NCBI RefSeq assembly: GCF_000428725.1 | Contig: NZ_AUAM01000017.1 | Span: forward strand, 1-64,000 | Reading direction: 5' to 3' | Length of the DNA: 64,000 nt | Origin: Psychromonas aquimarina ATCC BAA-1526 | GTDB taxonomy: Bacteria > Pseudomonadota > Gammaproteobacteria > Enterobacterales > Psychromonadaceae | Shown: piece after piece, positions 19,020 to 30,021 of the stretch | Position numbering within the stretch: position 1 is the first letter of the stretch | Layout: each line of letters opens with the position of its first letter | Program-made: the position numbers and the translations under genes | Notes under the pieces: model-generated | Told to the model about the DNA's origin: nothing | Database searches by the model: none | The model's input: the letters and a program-made list of their open reading frames with translations, nothing else

Positions 19020-19036
19020 GGGGAGAGTTTCTCCCC
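19020..19036. terminator. hairpin between convergent yciH and hopJ
   Basis: GGGGAGA/TCTCCCC stem with a three-base loop in the 50-bp gap between convergent genes. The T run on the plus strand starts seven bases after the stem, so it is not a textbook terminator. Confidence 0.45.
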
Positions 19037-19044
19037 GCAGGCTT

Positions 19045-19389
19045 TTATTTTGCAGTTAACGGCGCGGCTGAAAATTCAATACCCTGCCAGCCGTTAATCA
19101 TAAACTGACGAATATTCTGGTGGTCATCTGCCTGCGGATGCTGCAGAACATCATTACGATAATAGGTTCCGAAACAAGCCAGCGTTTGTGCCTCGCTTAA
19201 ATTCTGCAGCTGTGCAAAAGCGAAAATTTTACAGGACCCCGAATTCTGCCCGGCAGCATTTTCCTGCGAACCATTGCTGAACTGCGTCTCAGTAAACTCA
19301 TAATGTTCCTCAATCACCGCCATAGTATCGGAGAATTCAACAGACTGCGGCGCTGAAGCTAATTTTTCTAAAAAGGCATTTAAAGACAT
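19045..19389 (-). CDS. HopJ-family protein
   Basis: A 114-aa protein of the family named after Pseudomonas HopJ. Recognisable features are the N-terminal helix, V-I-E-E-H-Y-E-F-T near residue 25, G-S-C-K-I-F-A-F-A-Q-L near 51, and L-A-C-F-G-T-Y-Y-R near 70. The family is widespread in free-living bacteria, including photosynthetic ones, and no secretion signal is visible, so an effector role should not be assumed. Thirteen bases after yacG, probably one operon coaE-zapD-yacG-hopJ. Confidence 0.8.
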   Translation of the reverse strand: MSLNAFLEKLASAPQSVEFSDTMAVIEEHYEFTETQFSNGSQENAAGQNSGSCKIFAFAQLQNLSEAQTLACFGTYYRNDVLQHPQADDHQNIRQFMINGWQGIEFSAAPLTAK

Positions 19390-19402
19390 TCAGCAGATCC
19401 TT

Positions 19403-19591
19403 TTAATCAAAATAAATAGTTTTGTTTTGAGGCAGATTTTCCGGGCTGACCGTCTCACCTTTAATGCGCTTCTCTTCGTCGGCCCATTCTCCAAGATCAA
19501 TCAGCTGGCAGCGCTTAGAGCAGAACGGTCGATAAATGTTTTCTTTAGACCATTCGAGTTCTTTTTTACAGGTCGGGCAGTTCACTTTCAT
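19403..19591 (-). CDS. yacG: DNA gyrase inhibitor YacG
   Basis: YacG is a small zinc protein that binds GyrB and inhibits gyrase. The 62-aa product has the C-P-T-C ... C-S-K-R-C four-cysteine zinc site (residues about 5-8 and 24-28) and the W-A-D-E-E tail region. Strong AGGA before the ATG. Downstream of zapD, as in E. coli. Confidence 0.95.
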   Translation of the reverse strand: MKVNCPTCKKELEWSKENIYRPFCSKRCQLIDLGEWADEEKRIKGETVSPENLPQNKTIYFD

Positions 19592-19619
19592 TGCAGATTC
19601 CTAAATTTAATGAATTTGA

Positions 19620-20351
19620 TTAACAACAGATCTGTTCAAAATCAGTTGTTGCAGCGTGAGTATTTTCACTGTCAGCGCTCATAAAACGCACAGAAAAACG
19701 CTGTTTATGACCGCTTATCATAGGGTAGACCTGTTCAGCTTTAGCCACACGAATAATAACAAAAGAGCAGTTTTCAACTTCATCCTGGTAAAAACCGTTT
19801 TTAGCCGTCTGCTGACTTACTGCACCTTGAGAGCGTTTTATTTTTAAAAACAAATTCAGCGCTTTGTCTAAACTTGCAAAATGACTGAACCAGTGCAGAG
19901 CATCCTTCTGACGCTCCTGCAGATCCCCCGCCAGCCAGAAGTGAAACTGAGGCAGATCAAAATTACAGCTGCCGCTGGGAATAAAGAAACGCTGTCTTAG
20001 AGAAGTTAAAAAACGGCTGGATTTGTAAAATTTTAACTGTTTAGGTGTCGCCGACACCAGTTTAATTAAACTTTCCACTTCGCTGATTAATTGTGCTACA
20101 GCATCATGATCCGCCTGCTCAAGGTTCAGCCAGCTGTCCATCTGCTCGGCTAACAAGCGTAAGTCTTTGACCAGATCATGGCGAATATCACAGCGTTCAC
20201 TTAATTCAATTAACTCAAACAGACCTTTAAAATAAGCGGTAGAGTCACTCTCATTGCTGAAAGCAATGCTTTTCTGGATTTGTGAGAATAGAAACTCAAA
20301 GCGCAGATAACTGCGGGTTTTCTCATTTAACGGATATTCAAAAGCGATCAT
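19620..20351 (-). CDS. zapD: cell division protein ZapD
   Basis: ZapD (YacF) cross-links FtsZ filaments in the Z ring. Starting at ATG 20351 gives M-I-A-F-E-Y-P-L-N-E-K-T-R, the conserved family start; the longer frame from 20414 would add 21 hydrophobic residues unlike the family. The 243-aa protein is mostly helical with a beta domain (F-Y-K-S-S-R-F ... F-D-L-P-Q-F-H-F-W-L). The ribosome site is weak. Between coaE and yacG. Confidence 0.93.
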   Translation of the reverse strand: MIAFEYPLNEKTRSYLRFEFLFSQIQKSIAFSNESDSTAYFKGLFELIELSERCDIRHDLVKDLRLLAEQMDSWLNLEQADHDAVAQLISEVESLIKLVSATPKQLKFYKSSRFLTSLRQRFFIPSGSCNFDLPQFHFWLAGDLQERQKDALHWFSHFASLDKALNLFLKIKRSQGAVSQQTAKNGFYQDEVENCSFVIIRVAKAEQVYPMISGHKQRFSVRFMSADSENTHAATTDFEQICC

Positions 20352-20420
20352 TTTTATAAGCGTATATAAGAGTAAAAAAGCAAGCGTACAGCAAAACCAG
20401 TAAACAGGGAACAAATGAGC

Positions 20421-21026
20421 CTAATTTAAACGTTTTTTTAACAAACGAAACTGTTTGTCTAAATCAATCACCGAGCGCTTAAGTGTTTCTAAAGAGCAGT
20501 TATTATTATCAATAACAAAATCTGCCTGCTTCAGACGCTGCTCGCGATCTATCTGACTGTCCATAATGGCTTTAATATTCTGCACTGAAACACCATCTCT
20601 TGAACTTGCACGCTCAAGCTGCAGTTGCGGATTAACATCCACCACCAGATCATAATCAGTCAGAATATCTAATTTATTTTCAAACAGTAACGGTGCCTCT
20701 AATAATACATAGGCACCGCCGGCCATACTCAGCTGTTTAAGCATCTCAGCTCGAATTAACGGATGCAGAAGATTATTCAACCACTGCTTTTCGCTTTCAT
20801 CCTGAAAAATAATTTCCCGCAGCCCGGCCCTGTCCAGTTCGCCGTTTATAATAATCTGCTCTCCAAAGTGTTGACTGATTTGTTTCAGTGCCGGCTGACC
20901 TTTGCTTACGACCAGCCGGGCGGCAAGATCGGCATCAACAACGGGTATATTCAACTGCGCAAAGAAAGCAGAGACGGTTGATTTTCCGCAGCCGATCCCA
21001 CCTGTTAAACCAATAATTAATGTCAT
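20421..21026 (-). CDS. coaE: dephospho-CoA kinase
   Basis: CoaE phosphorylates dephospho-CoA in the last step of coenzyme A synthesis. In the 201-aa protein the P-loop G-L-T-G-G-I-G-C-G-K-S-T lies at residues 6-17, followed by V-V-D-A-D, L-L-E-A-P-L-L-F-E near 105, and the R-E-Q-R-L lid arginines near 160. Divergent from nadC. In many relatives pilus genes separate coaE from nadC; none do here. Confidence 0.96.
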   Translation of the reverse strand: MTLIIGLTGGIGCGKSTVSAFFAQLNIPVVDADLAARLVVSKGQPALKQISQHFGEQIIINGELDRAGLREIIFQDESEKQWLNNLLHPLIRAEMLKQLSMAGGAYVLLEAPLLFENKLDILTDYDLVVDVNPQLQLERASSRDGVSVQNIKAIMDSQIDREQRLKQADFVIDNNNCSLETLKRSVIDLDKQFRLLKKRLN

Positions 21027-21144
21027 GAACTGCCTATATTTTGTCTGATTAATAAATTCTGTCTATTTTATTTGACTTGCTACTTTAGAACATTGGTATT
21101 AACAATGCATTAAGGTTATATTTGTTTTTTTTTAATGTTGATGA

Positions 21145-22008
<864 letters not shown>

Positions 22009-22089
22009 AAACAGCGGCTCACAATTGACCGTCTAATACCTGTGTCGAACAGCAATAAATACTTAACTTTGACAAATTTGTAATAAAAT

Positions 22090-22131
22090 AAAAAGCTTCC
22101 TAAACTAAGGCTACAGTTCAGGGAGCTTTTT
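22090..22131 (+). promoter_or_regulatory. hairpin enclosing the ligE ribosome binding site; also terminator-like
   Basis: Twelve-base-pair stem (22090-22101 with 22120-22131, one G-T pair) topped by an inner AACT/AGTT stem and an eight-base loop. The right arm contains AGGGAG (22120-22125), the ribosome site of ligE, and ends in a run of T, with the ATG at 22133. The same structure can terminate nadC transcription and hide the ligE ribosome site. Confidence 0.7.
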
Positions 22132-22132
22132 T

Positions 22133-22963
22133 ATGCCTTATTATTTATTTCTATGCTTATTCATTCTCTGGCCGGCTGTCTCACCAGCAGCGGTCCCGCC
22201 TATTCAACTTGCTACGGTTTACCGTCAGGATATCAATATCGATGAATACTGGGTAAGTGAAAAACTCGACGGCGTACGGGCCTACTGGGACGGACGGCAG
22301 CTGATCTCACGCGGGGGAAATGTTTTTAATGCTCCGCTTTGGTTTATTAAGGACTTTCCATCAGTCCCCCTTGACGGTGAATTATGGATAGCACGAAGCA
22401 CATTTGCACAGGTTTCCGGCATTGTGCGCAGACATAATGGCGATCAGAAGCAATGGGAACAGATCTCGTTTATGATTTTTGATCTGCCCGCTTCATTGTC
22501 AAACTTCAGCAAACGTATAAAATTGATGAGCCGTCTTGTTGAACAAAGCAGCTCTCCTTATCTTAAAATAATCCCGCAGAAGAAAATCGCTGATAACAGC
22601 GAGTTGCAGGCTTTACTGGAGCAGGTTACCGCATCCGGCGGCGAAGGTTTAATGCTCCATAAAGGAAGAGCCTATTATCAGAGCAAACGCAGTCAGGATT
22701 TGATGAAACTGAAAAAATATGAGGATGCAGAAGCAGTGGTAAGGAAGCATATACCCGGGAAAGGAAGGAACAGCGGGCGTATGGGATCTTTATTAGTAGA
22801 AACAGAGTCGGGTATTTTATTTAAAATCGGCACCGGATTTTCCGATATCGAGCGTGACAATCCCCCGGAAATAGGCTCAACGATAACTTATAAATATATC
22901 GGCAAAACAAAAAACAATGTGCCTCGTTTTGCCAGTTTTATGAGAATTAGAGAGGGTTATTAA
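22133..22963 (+). CDS. ligE: Lig E-type ATP-dependent DNA ligase with signal peptide
   Basis: A minimal ATP-dependent DNA ligase (276 aa) with a predicted export signal (hydrophobic residues 3-17, then A-A-V-P) as in Haemophilus, Neisseria and Psychromonas enzymes. Motif I is E-K-L-D-G-V-R with the AMP-accepting Lys44; D-G-E-L-W (motif III), E-G-L-M-L-H (motif IV) and L-M-K-L-K (motif V) follow, and a short OB domain from about residue 195 (G-R-M-G-S-L-L-V-E). No helical extra domain. Periplasmic nick sealing of extracellular or incoming DNA is proposed for the group but not proven. The replicative NAD-dependent LigA must be elsewhere. Confidence 0.9.
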   Translation: MPYYLFLCLFILWPAVSPAAVPPIQLATVYRQDINIDEYWVSEKLDGVRAYWDGRQLISRGGNVFNAPLWFIKDFPSVPLDGELWIARSTFAQVSGIVRRHNGDQKQWEQISFMIFDLPASLSNFSKRIKLMSRLVEQSSSPYLKIIPQKKIADNSELQALLEQVTASGGEGLMLHKGRAYYQSKRSQDLMKLKKYEDAEAVVRKHIPGKGRNSGRMGSLLVETESGILFKIGTGFSDIERDNPPEIGSTITYKYIGKTKNNVPRFASFMRIREGY

Positions 22964-23341
22964 TCACAGTTTGGCAATGATACTTTTATTCGCCTCAGGG
23001 AATTGATATTCAGCTAACTGTGCTTTGCTTACCCATTTTACAGGCTGCCCTTCTTTACCCTGCGCCCTGCCGCTGTAAGCGCTGACCAGATAGAAATTCA
23101 ACCGCAGCTGCTTATCACCGTAATCAAAAAATTTTGCTTCAAACAGCTGATAGTCGACAGCAGTGATCCCCACTTCCTCTTTTAATTCTCGGCACATAGC
23201 CTGAGCAGGACTTTCATTGCTTTCAACTTTGCCGCCGGGGAATTCCCATTTACCGCCCTGATGAACATCATCCGGACGTAAACAGATCAGATAAGCATTA
23301 TTATCTTTGACTATCGCAATACTGATTTCAGTAACCGCCAT
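22964..23341 (-). CDS. mutT: 8-oxo-dGTP diphosphatase MutT
   Basis: MutT hydrolyses 8-oxo-dGTP and prevents A-T to C-G transversions. The Nudix box is complete: G-G-K-V-E-S-N-E ... R-E-L-K-E-E-V-G-I, at about residues 37-59. Length is 125 aa (E. coli 129). Downstream of secA with a terminator between; its stop codon lies beside that of the convergent ligE. Confidence 0.94.
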   Translation of the reverse strand: MAVTEISIAIVKDNNAYLICLRPDDVHQGGKWEFPGGKVESNESPAQAMCRELKEEVGITAVDYQLFEAKFFDYGDKQLRLNFYLVSAYSGRAQGKEGQPVKWVSKAQLAEYQFPEANKSIIAKL

Positions 23342-23352
23342 AAATTTTCCTT

Positions 23353-23378
23353 AAAAAAAACGGCTCTTTAAAGAGCCG
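23353..23378 (-). terminator. secA terminator
   Basis: Perfect 18-base palindrome (23361-23378) followed by eight T on the minus strand, between secA and mutT. Confidence 0.92.
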
Positions 23379-23403
23379 CTTTATCAATCGTTAACAAACA
23401 GAA

Positions 23404-26124
23404 TTAAGCTAATTTACCATGACACTGTTTGAATTTTTTACCTGAGCCGCACGGACAGGGCTCATTACGTCCAACTTTACGATCGTGACGCACAAACGTT
23501 TCATGACCTTCCTGGCTCTCGTTTTCTTCACCAATTAGGTTCGCCTGCGCATGCTGCATTTCAATTTTAGCTCTGATTTCGGCCTGACGGCGCTGCTCTT
23601 CAATCGCTTCAACTTCTTCTTTACTCTGCACCTGCACTTTAGAAAGAATGGTTACCACATCATGCTTCAGGTTTTCCAGCATTTCGATAAACAGCTCGAA
23701 TGATTCACGTTTATATTCCTGCTTAGGATCTTTCTGTGCATAACCACGCAGATGAATCCCCTGACGCAGATGATCCATAGCGGCTAGATGCTCTTTCCAC
23801 AAAGTATCAATGGTCTGCAGCATGACTGATTTTTCAAAACCAGAAATAATTGCCTGTCCAACCTGCTCTTTCTTAACGGTATAAGTTTCTTTAGCATGGT
23901 TAACAATATTTTCACGAATTGTCTCTTCCTGAAGATTAGCATCATCAACAAGCCACTGCTGCACAGGCTGTTCAATTAAAAAGTCTGTTTTTAAGCGGCG
24001 CTCTAACCCTTCCAGATCCCACTGCTCAGTTAATGACTGCGACGGTACATATTCATCAACACAGGTATTAAATACATCATCCCAGATCTGATCAATTGTC
24101 TCAGTAATCTCTTCACTGTCCATTACGCCGTTGCGCTGCTGGTAAACCACTTTACGCTGATCGTTAGCCACATCATCAAAATCAAGCAGTGATTTACGAA
24201 TATCGAAGTTACGTCCTTCAACTTTACGCTGTGCATTCTCAATTGCACGTGTAACCCATGGGTGTTCAATGGCTTCACCATTTTCCATGCCTAATTTTTT
24301 CATCATGTTAGAAACTTTTTCCGATGCAAAAATACGCATCAGAGAATCTTCCATTGATAAGTAGAAGCGGCTTTCACCGGCATCACCCTGACGGCCGGAA
24401 CGACCACGCAGCTGATTATCGATACGACGTGACTCATGGCGCTCTGTACCAACAATATATAAACCGCCGGCTTCAAGCACCATTTTATGCTCTGCCTGCC
24501 AGGCCTGAGTTTCAGCTTCTTTCTCTTGTTCAGTGATCTCACCCAGTTTTTCAAGACGAGACTGCAGGTTACCGCCTAATACAATATCGGTACCACGACC
24601 GGCCATATTAGTCGCGATAGTAACAGATCCTAATGCACCCGCCTGAGCGATAATATCAGCTTCTTTTTCATGGAATTTAGCATTTAATACGCTGTGTTTG
24701 ATTTTAGCTTTATCCAGTAAATTAGATAATACTTCAGAGTTTTCAATTGACACAGTACCGACTAAAACAGGCTGACGACGCTCTAATCGCTCTTTAATAT
24801 CATCAACAATTGCCTGATACTTTTCCTGCTCTGTTAAATAAACTAAATCTCCGCCGTCTTTACGAACCATTGGTTTATTAGTTGGAATTACAATGGTTTC
24901 TAAACCGTAGATAGACTGGAACTCAAATGCTTCTGTATCAGCCGTACCTGTCATACCCGCTAATTTTTCATATAAACGGAAGTAGTTCTGGAAAGTAATA
25001 GATGCCAGTGTCTGGTTTTCATTTTGAATCTGTACACCTTCTTTGGCTTCAACGGCCTGGTGCAGACCTTCTGACCAGCGTCGGCCCGGCATAGTACGGC
25101 CGGTATGTTCATCAACGATAACAACTTCGCCCTGATCATTAACTATATACTCAACATCTTTTTCAAATAAAGTATGAGCACGAAGCGCTGCATTAACATG
25201 ATGTAACAAACTGATGCTTGAAGCAGAATATAGCGACTGACTTTCAGCAAGCAGACCACGCTCCTGCAGAATTCGTTCTACTTTTTCCTGGCCGCGTTCC
25301 GTTAACAGTGCCTGTTTGCTTTTTTCATCAACAGTGTAGTCGTCAGTGCCGGTGTACTCTTCCGTATCTTCCTGATCCTGCTTAGTTAACATCGGAATAA
25401 CCGAATTTAACTGCGTATATAAGGTTGCATCGCCGTCGGTTGGACCGGAAATAATCAGCGGCGTTCTTGCTTCATCGATTAAGATTGAATCAACTTCATC
25501 GACAACTGCATAATGAAGATCACGCATTACACGCTGACCGGCTTCAAATGCCATATTGTCACGCAGGTAATCGAAACCAAATTCGTTATTTGTGCCGTAG
25601 GTAATGTCAGCCGCATAAGCTGCGCGTTTTTCATCACCCTGCATACCGGATACATTAATACCAACCGTTAAACCTAAGAATTCAAAAAGCTTACCGTTCC
25701 ACTCAGCATCACGACGCGCCAGATAATCATTGACGGTAATAACATGCACACCTTTACCAGTTAATGCGTTTAAATATGCAGGCAGAGTCGCAGTCAGGGT
25801 TTTACCTTCACCGGTACGCATTTCAGCGATTTTGTTTTCATTTAAAATGATGCCGCCGATCAGCTGCACATCAAAATGACGCATACCGAATACACGCTCA
25901 GATGCACTGCGTACAACCGCAAATGCTTCAACAAGAATATCATCTACGCTTTCACCAGAAGCAACACGTTCTTTGAATTCAGCCGTTTTAGCTTTTAACT
26001 CAGCATCTGAAAGAGCCTGCATCTGCGGCTCTAACTTATTTATCTCATTAACGACTTTGCGTAGTTTTTTTAAATAACGGTCATTACGACTGCCTATTAT
26101 TTTTGTTATTAGCTCTGTTATCAT
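23404..26124 (-). CDS. secA: preprotein translocase ATPase SecA
   Basis: SecA drives post-translational export through SecYEG. The 906-aa protein has Walker A M-R-T-G-E-G-K-T near residue 103, the [20 protein letters not shown] motif near 207, the A-G-R-G-T-D-I motif near 508, and a C-terminal zinc motif [13 protein letters not shown] that binds SecB and lipid. No SecM-like gene precedes it; upstream on the same strand is an M23 peptidase gene. Confidence 0.98.
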   Translation of the reverse strand: MITELITKIIGSRNDRYLKKLRKVVNEINKLEPQMQALSDAELKAKTAEFKERVASGESVDDILVEAFAVVRSASERVFGMRHFDVQLIGGIILNENKIAEMRTGEGKTLTATLPAYLNALTGKGVHVITVNDYLARRDAEWNGKLFEFLGLTVGINVSGMQGDEKRAAYAADITYGTNNEFGFDYLRDNMAFEAGQRVMRDLHYAVVDEVDSILIDEARTPLIISGPTDGDATLYTQLNSVIPMLTKQDQEDTEEYTGTDDYTVDEKSKQALLTERGQEKVERILQERGLLAESQSLYSASSISLLHHVNAALRAHTLFEKDVEYIVNDQGEVVIVDEHTGRTMPGRRWSEGLHQAVEAKEGVQIQNENQTLASITFQNYFRLYEKLAGMTGTADTEAFEFQSIYGLETIVIPTNKPMVRKDGGDLVYLTEQEKYQAIVDDIKERLERRQPVLVGTVSIENSEVLSNLLDKAKIKHSVLNAKFHEKEADIIAQAGALGSVTIATNMAGRGTDIVLGGNLQSRLEKLGEITEQEKEAETQAWQAEHKMVLEAGGLYIVGTERHESRRIDNQLRGRSGRQGDAGESRFYLSMEDSLMRIFASEKVSNMMKKLGMENGEAIEHPWVTRAIENAQRKVEGRNFDIRKSLLDFDDVANDQRKVVYQQRNGVMDSEEITETIDQIWDDVFNTCVDEYVPSQSLTEQWDLEGLERRLKTDFLIEQPVQQWLVDDANLQEETIRENIVNHAKETYTVKKEQVGQAIISGFEKSVMLQTIDTLWKEHLAAMDHLRQGIHLRGYAQKDPKQEYKRESFELFIEMLENLKHDVVTILSKVQVQSKEEVEAIEEQRRQAEIRAKIEMQHAQANLIGEENESQEGHETFVRHDRKVGRNEPCPCGSGKKFKQCHGKLA

Positions 26125-26163
26125 TTTGATTTTCTCATTGTGTAAAAATAAATTGTTATTATG

Positions 26164-27087
26164 TTAACCAGCTTTGCGCTGAATGTAATAATCCGGGTTA
26201 ATCTGTTTACCGTTTTTTAATACTTCATAATGCACATGAGGCCCTGTTGAGCGCCCTGTGCTACCCATTAATGCGACTTGCTGGCCTTTACGGACAACGT
26301 CTCCAACAGCGACATCTAATGATTTCGCATGCGCATAACGCGTCACTAAACCGTTACCATGCTGAACTTCTACCATCAGCCCGTAACCGCTTATTTTTCC
26401 TGATTCAGTTACCACTCCGGCTGCAGTTGCAATAATAGGCATGCCGCTGAACCCTGCAATATCAACACCTTTATGGCGTGTTAAGCGCCCCGAAAACGGG
26501 TCTTTACGAGTTCCAAACGGAGAAGATAACCATGAGCCTTTCCCCAGAGTCGGCCGGCCGGATATATACAGCTGATCAATGAGATGGCGGTTATTTAGCG
26601 CGATTTCAAGGTGTAGTAACTGATTTTGTTGATTATTTTGCTGCAGATCAAGTTTTTCTATATTTTTTAACAGGGTATTGAGTTGAAAGTCAGCTTCTAC
26701 ATCCTGTAATGCGACTCCTCCTACTGGTAATGGTGATGCAAAATCAAATTCCTGCGGCGGCAGTTTAGAGTGTTCGACTACCCGTACACCTAATGCATTA
26801 ACACGGTTCATCTGCGCCTGTAACTCGCCTACTTTGTTACTAAGCACCAGCAGTTTTTCATTCGTCTGCGCTTTGATAAGCTGCAGATATTTGTCCTTAC
26901 TAATATCCCTTTGTGCAGCAGAAGTTATTTTAAACTGATTTAACTGCTTTTGATAATAAGACTGAATAAACCAGGTACCGGCAATTAATGAACCAGCAAA
27001 AAGAAGAGAAATAAGCAGGAATTTATTTTTTGTAAGAGAAAGTCTGTGATCTGTTTCCTCTCTTGAATAGATTACCGTTATACTCAT
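26164..27087 (-). CDS. membrane-anchored M23 (LytM) peptidase
   Basis: A 307-aa protein with one N-terminal helix (about residues 22-41), a coiled-coil-like segment (about 45-160) and a C-terminal M23 domain. The zinc ligands are visible: H-K-G-V-D (H..D) near residue 230 and H-V-H near 288. It should cut peptidoglycan cross-links or regulate amidases from the inner membrane. ATG 27087 is preferred; the frame extends to 27195 but would overlap the divergent dciA. Genes of this kind precede secA in several marine gammaproteobacteria. Confidence 0.85.
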   Translation of the reverse strand: MSITVIYSREETDHRLSLTKNKFLLISLLFAGSLIAGTWFIQSYYQKQLNQFKITSAAQRDISKDKYLQLIKAQTNEKLLVLSNKVGELQAQMNRVNALGVRVVEHSKLPPQEFDFASPLPVGGVALQDVEADFQLNTLLKNIEKLDLQQNNQQNQLLHLEIALNNRHLIDQLYISGRPTLGKGSWLSSPFGTRKDPFSGRLTRHKGVDIAGFSGMPIIATAAGVVTESGKISGYGLMVEVQHGNGLVTRYAHAKSLDVAVGDVVRKGQQVALMGSTGRSTGPHVHYEVLKNGKQINPDYYIQRKAG

Positions 27088-27115
27088 AATACTGATTTCA
27101 CTGTTGATAAAAATA

Positions 27116-27568
27116 ATGAATAGAACCCGACAACCCAAACCCGTTTCTTTACTGCTGAAAAAAAGCGGACTGCAGCATGACGCAGCTCTCATCACAAAGC
27201 TCGATAGTCTACTACAAAGTTTTTTGAAACAACATAATATCCAGGGCTGCAGGATAGGAAATTTACAAAATGGGAGCTTGCTTATAGAAATTCCCAGCTC
27301 TACCTGGCTGATGCGCCTGCAGTTTATGCGCAGTGAGCTGCTTAGCCTGCTGCGTCAGCAGCTTCCGGCTCTGTTAACCATTAAAATAAAAGTAAACCCC
27401 AGACTTAGTCAGCTCCAGGATAAACAGAAAAAGAAAAAAAACAGAGTCATCAAACGTGCCAGTAAAATGCCTAATGATGTTGCTCAGTCATTTTTAGCCT
27501 TAGCTGAAGATGCAGATCCGGCTTTAAAAGCCGCTTTACACTCTCTGGCTGAATTCTCTAAAAAATAA
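27116..27568 (+). CDS. dciA: DciA-type DUF721 protein (probable replicative helicase loader)
   Basis: The 150-aa protein carries the DUF721 KH-like N-terminal domain: C-R-I-G-N-L-Q-N-G-S-L-L-I-E near residue 46, W-L-M-R-L near 64, then I-K-I-K-V-N-P. A basic linker (K-K-K-K-N-R) and a C-terminal helical part follow. DciA loads DnaB helicase in most bacteria lacking phage-derived DnaC. Assignment rests on domain pattern and on position near secA/lpxC, as in Vibrio and Pseudomonas relatives. Ribosome site weak; start could be TTG 27104. Confidence 0.8.
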   Translation: MNRTRQPKPVSLLLKKSGLQHDAALITKLDSLLQSFLKQHNIQGCRIGNLQNGSLLIEIPSSTWLMRLQFMRSELLSLLRQQLPALLTIKIKVNPRLSQLQDKQKKKKNRVIKRASKMPNDVAQSFLALAEDADPALKAALHSLAEFSKK

Positions 27569-27574
27569 ACAGGT

Positions 27575-27609
27575 AAAAAAAAAGCCCTTTATCACTAAAG
27601 AGCTTTTCT
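27575..27609. terminator. bidirectional terminator between dciA and lpxC
   Basis: AAAAGC(C)CTTTA / TAAAG(A)GCTTTT stem with a TCAC loop and A/T runs both sides, between convergent genes; it ends the dcw-lpxC transcript. Confidence 0.85.
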
Positions 27610-27627
27610 TACTAAAATAATTACTGC

Positions 27628-28554
27628 TTAGACTGCAAATACCGGTTCAATATACTGAACAGGTGATTCGCTGACCGGCTCTTCGAAGGTTACCATTTCG
27701 TAAGCTTCCTGATCCGCCAGCAGTGCACATAACAGCTGGTTATTTAAAGCATGGCCGGTTTTATAGGCTTTCAGATGCCCTAAAATAGTGTAACCGGAGA
27801 GATATAAGTCACCAATTGCATCCAGTACTTTATGTTTTACGAATTCATCTTCATAGCGTAAACCGTCAGGATTCAAAACGCGGAACTCGTCTAAACCAAT
27901 CGCATTATCTAAACTTGCACCCAGTGCTAAATTATTAGACTGCAGATATTCAACACTTTTCATGAAACCGAATGTTCTTGCACGGCTGATCTCTTTAACA
28001 AAAAGCTCGCCGGAAAAATCCATTTCGATATGCTGATTCTGCCCTTCAAAAACAGGATGGTCGAAGTCAATTTTAAAATCTAAACTAAAACCAGAATCTG
28101 AAGGATGCAGCTCTGCCCACTTGCCCTCTTTCTCATCTTCTACGCGCACTGCTTTTTTGATACGAATAAACTTTTTAGGGGTATTAAGCTCTTCGATACC
28201 GGCAGACTGCAGTAGGAAAATAAACGGACTGGCGCTGCCGTCCATAATCGGAATTTCCGGCGCATCAACATCAATAATAATATTATCAATGCCTAAACCG
28301 GCAAGCGCAGCTGACAGATGCTCAACTGTTGATATTTTTTCACCCTGCTCATTAACCAGGCAGGTACATAAAAGTGTTTCCTGCACGGCCTGCGCATGGG
28401 CTTTAAAACTGACAATCGGATCAAGATCGATACGACGATAAACAATTCCCGTATTCGCAGGCGCAGGATGTAACTCAATGGTTACTTTATTTCCTGAATG
28501 TAAACCAATTCCAGTTGATTTTACACTTTTCTTTAATGTTCTCTGTTTAATCAT
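27628..28554 (-). CDS. lpxC: UDP-3-O-acyl-GlcNAc deacetylase LpxC
   Basis: LpxC is the zinc deacetylase of the first committed step of lipid A synthesis. ATG 28554 (GGGA upstream) yields M-I-K-Q-R-T-L-K-K, the family start; 308 aa. T-V-E-H-L-S-A-A-L (zinc His near residue 79), F-K-I-D-F-D-H-P and [10 protein letters not shown] (zinc His and Asp near 238-242) are present. Last gene of the dcw cluster after ftsZ. Confidence 0.97.
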   Translation of the reverse strand: MIKQRTLKKSVKSTGIGLHSGNKVTIELHPAPANTGIVYRRIDLDPIVSFKAHAQAVQETLLCTCLVNEQGEKISTVEHLSAALAGLGIDNIIIDVDAPEIPIMDGSASPFIFLLQSAGIEELNTPKKFIRIKKAVRVEDEKEGKWAELHPSDSGFSLDFKIDFDHPVFEGQNQHIEMDFSGELFVKEISRARTFGFMKSVEYLQSNNLALGASLDNAIGLDEFRVLNPDGLRYEDEFVKHKVLDAIGDLYLSGYTILGHLKAYKTGHALNNQLLCALLADQEAYEMVTFEEPVSESPVQYIEPVFAV

Positions 28555-28638
28555 CGTCGTCCCAACCACTATATTTATTTCGGCGAAGTATAGCAGTTTG
28601 CGAAGTACATCACAAACTACTCACTATAAAGCAGCTGA

Positions 28639-29826
28639 TTAATCTGCTTGTTTACGTAAAAATGCAGGGATATCTAAATAACTTCCCTCTGATTTCGGCG
28701 CAGCTTCAACAACTTCCGGAACTTCAATCTGCTCAGTTGATTCCACTGCAGCTTCTTCTTTTACCGCGGCCGCACTTTCAGCTTTAACCGTCGGGTTTTT
28801 AACAACAGTTAAATCTGATTTACGTTCGCCAAGCCCGGTTACGATAACCGTTACATGCAGCTCGCCATTATCAATTTCAGGGTTAACTGTCACACCGAAG
28901 ATAATCTGCGAATCTTCAGAGGCAAACTCTTTCAGCGCATCACCAACAATATGGTATTCATCCCAGGCAAAGTCCATACCGGCAACGATATGTACTAATA
29001 CACCACGCGCATCAGAAAGATCCACATCTTCAAGCAGCGGACAAGAGATAGCCTGCTCAACCGCTTCTTCTGCACGCTCTTCGCCGGCAGCAACACCGAT
29101 ACCCATAACTGCAGTTGTACCCGCTTCGGTCATTACTGTTCTAACATCGGCGAAATCGATATTGATGGTGCTTTCTTCATTATTGATGATCGCAGAGAAA
29201 CCGGAAACCGCGTCAAATAAAACACCGTTTGCAGCACTTAATGCGTCTAAGAATGAAACACCTTTCGGTAACGATTTCTGCAGCTTATCATTAGGAATGA
29301 TCAGCAGTGAATCAATATGTTCAGATAAACGAGCAATACCCTGGTTGGCGTAATTAATACGCTTTTTACCTTCAAACAGAGAAGGTTTTGAAACAACACC
29401 AATGGTTAATGCCCCTAATTCTTTTGCAACTTCAGTTACAACAGGAGAAGCACCAGTACCAGTACCGCCGCCCATACCGGCAGCAATAAAGACAACATCA
29501 GCACCGGTAAGGATGTCACGAATATTATCTTTATCTTCTAAGGCAGACTTGTAGCCGATTTCCGGATTTGCGCCGGCTCCCAGACCATTAGTGATACTTG
29601 CTCCCAGCTGCAGGCGAACATCTGCTTTAGATGAACGCAGTGCCTGTGCATCGGTATTCATGGCAATAAATTCAGCGCCGCTCAGGCCCTGTTCAATCAT
29701 GTAGTTGATTGCATTACCGCCACCACCACCAACGCCAACAACTTTAATGACTGCCTGTTGTTCATGCTCTTCATCAACTATTTCAAACATTTGCTCTTTT
29801 TCCACTTTATTTATATCTTCAGACAT
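28639..29826 (-). CDS. ftsZ: cell division GTPase FtsZ
   Basis: FtsZ forms the Z ring. In the 395-aa protein the tubulin signature G-G-G-T-G-T-G-A lies near residue 119, the N-terminal [11 protein letters not shown] near 30, and the T7 loop N-x-D-F-A-D-V near 219. An Ala/Glu/Val-rich linker leads to the conserved C-terminal peptide [11 protein letters not shown] that binds FtsA, ZipA and ZapD. The 195-bp gap to ftsA is the largest among the division genes and likely holds extra ftsZ promoters. Confidence 0.98.
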   Translation of the reverse strand: MSEDINKVEKEQMFEIVDEEHEQQAVIKVVGVGGGGGNAINYMIEQGLSGAEFIAMNTDAQALRSSKADVRLQLGASITNGLGAGANPEIGYKSALEDKDNIRDILTGADVVFIAAGMGGGTGTGASPVVTEVAKELGALTIGVVSKPSLFEGKKRINYANQGIARLSEHIDSLLIIPNDKLQKSLPKGVSFLDALSAANGVLFDAVSGFSAIINNEESTINIDFADVRTVMTEAGTTAVMGIGVAAGEERAEEAVEQAISCPLLEDVDLSDARGVLVHIVAGMDFAWDEYHIVGDALKEFASEDSQIIFGVTVNPEIDNGELHVTVIVTGLGERKSDLTVVKNPTVKAESAAAVKEEAAVESTEQIEVPEVVEAAPKSEGSYLDIPAFLRKQAD

Positions 29827-30021
29827 TGTATGTCACCACCCTTATCATACAAAACATACACACTAATATTTATGTAATTCAGGACCAGATGATGAGATTA
29901 AACACAATGCACCATTCTTTATAAGTCCATCATACAACAGATACGACCTCTTTTGTTGATTAAAAACCAAACAGTGAGATCATTGCTGCTTTCAGCTGGT
30001 TATTTGTACAAAAACTGACTG

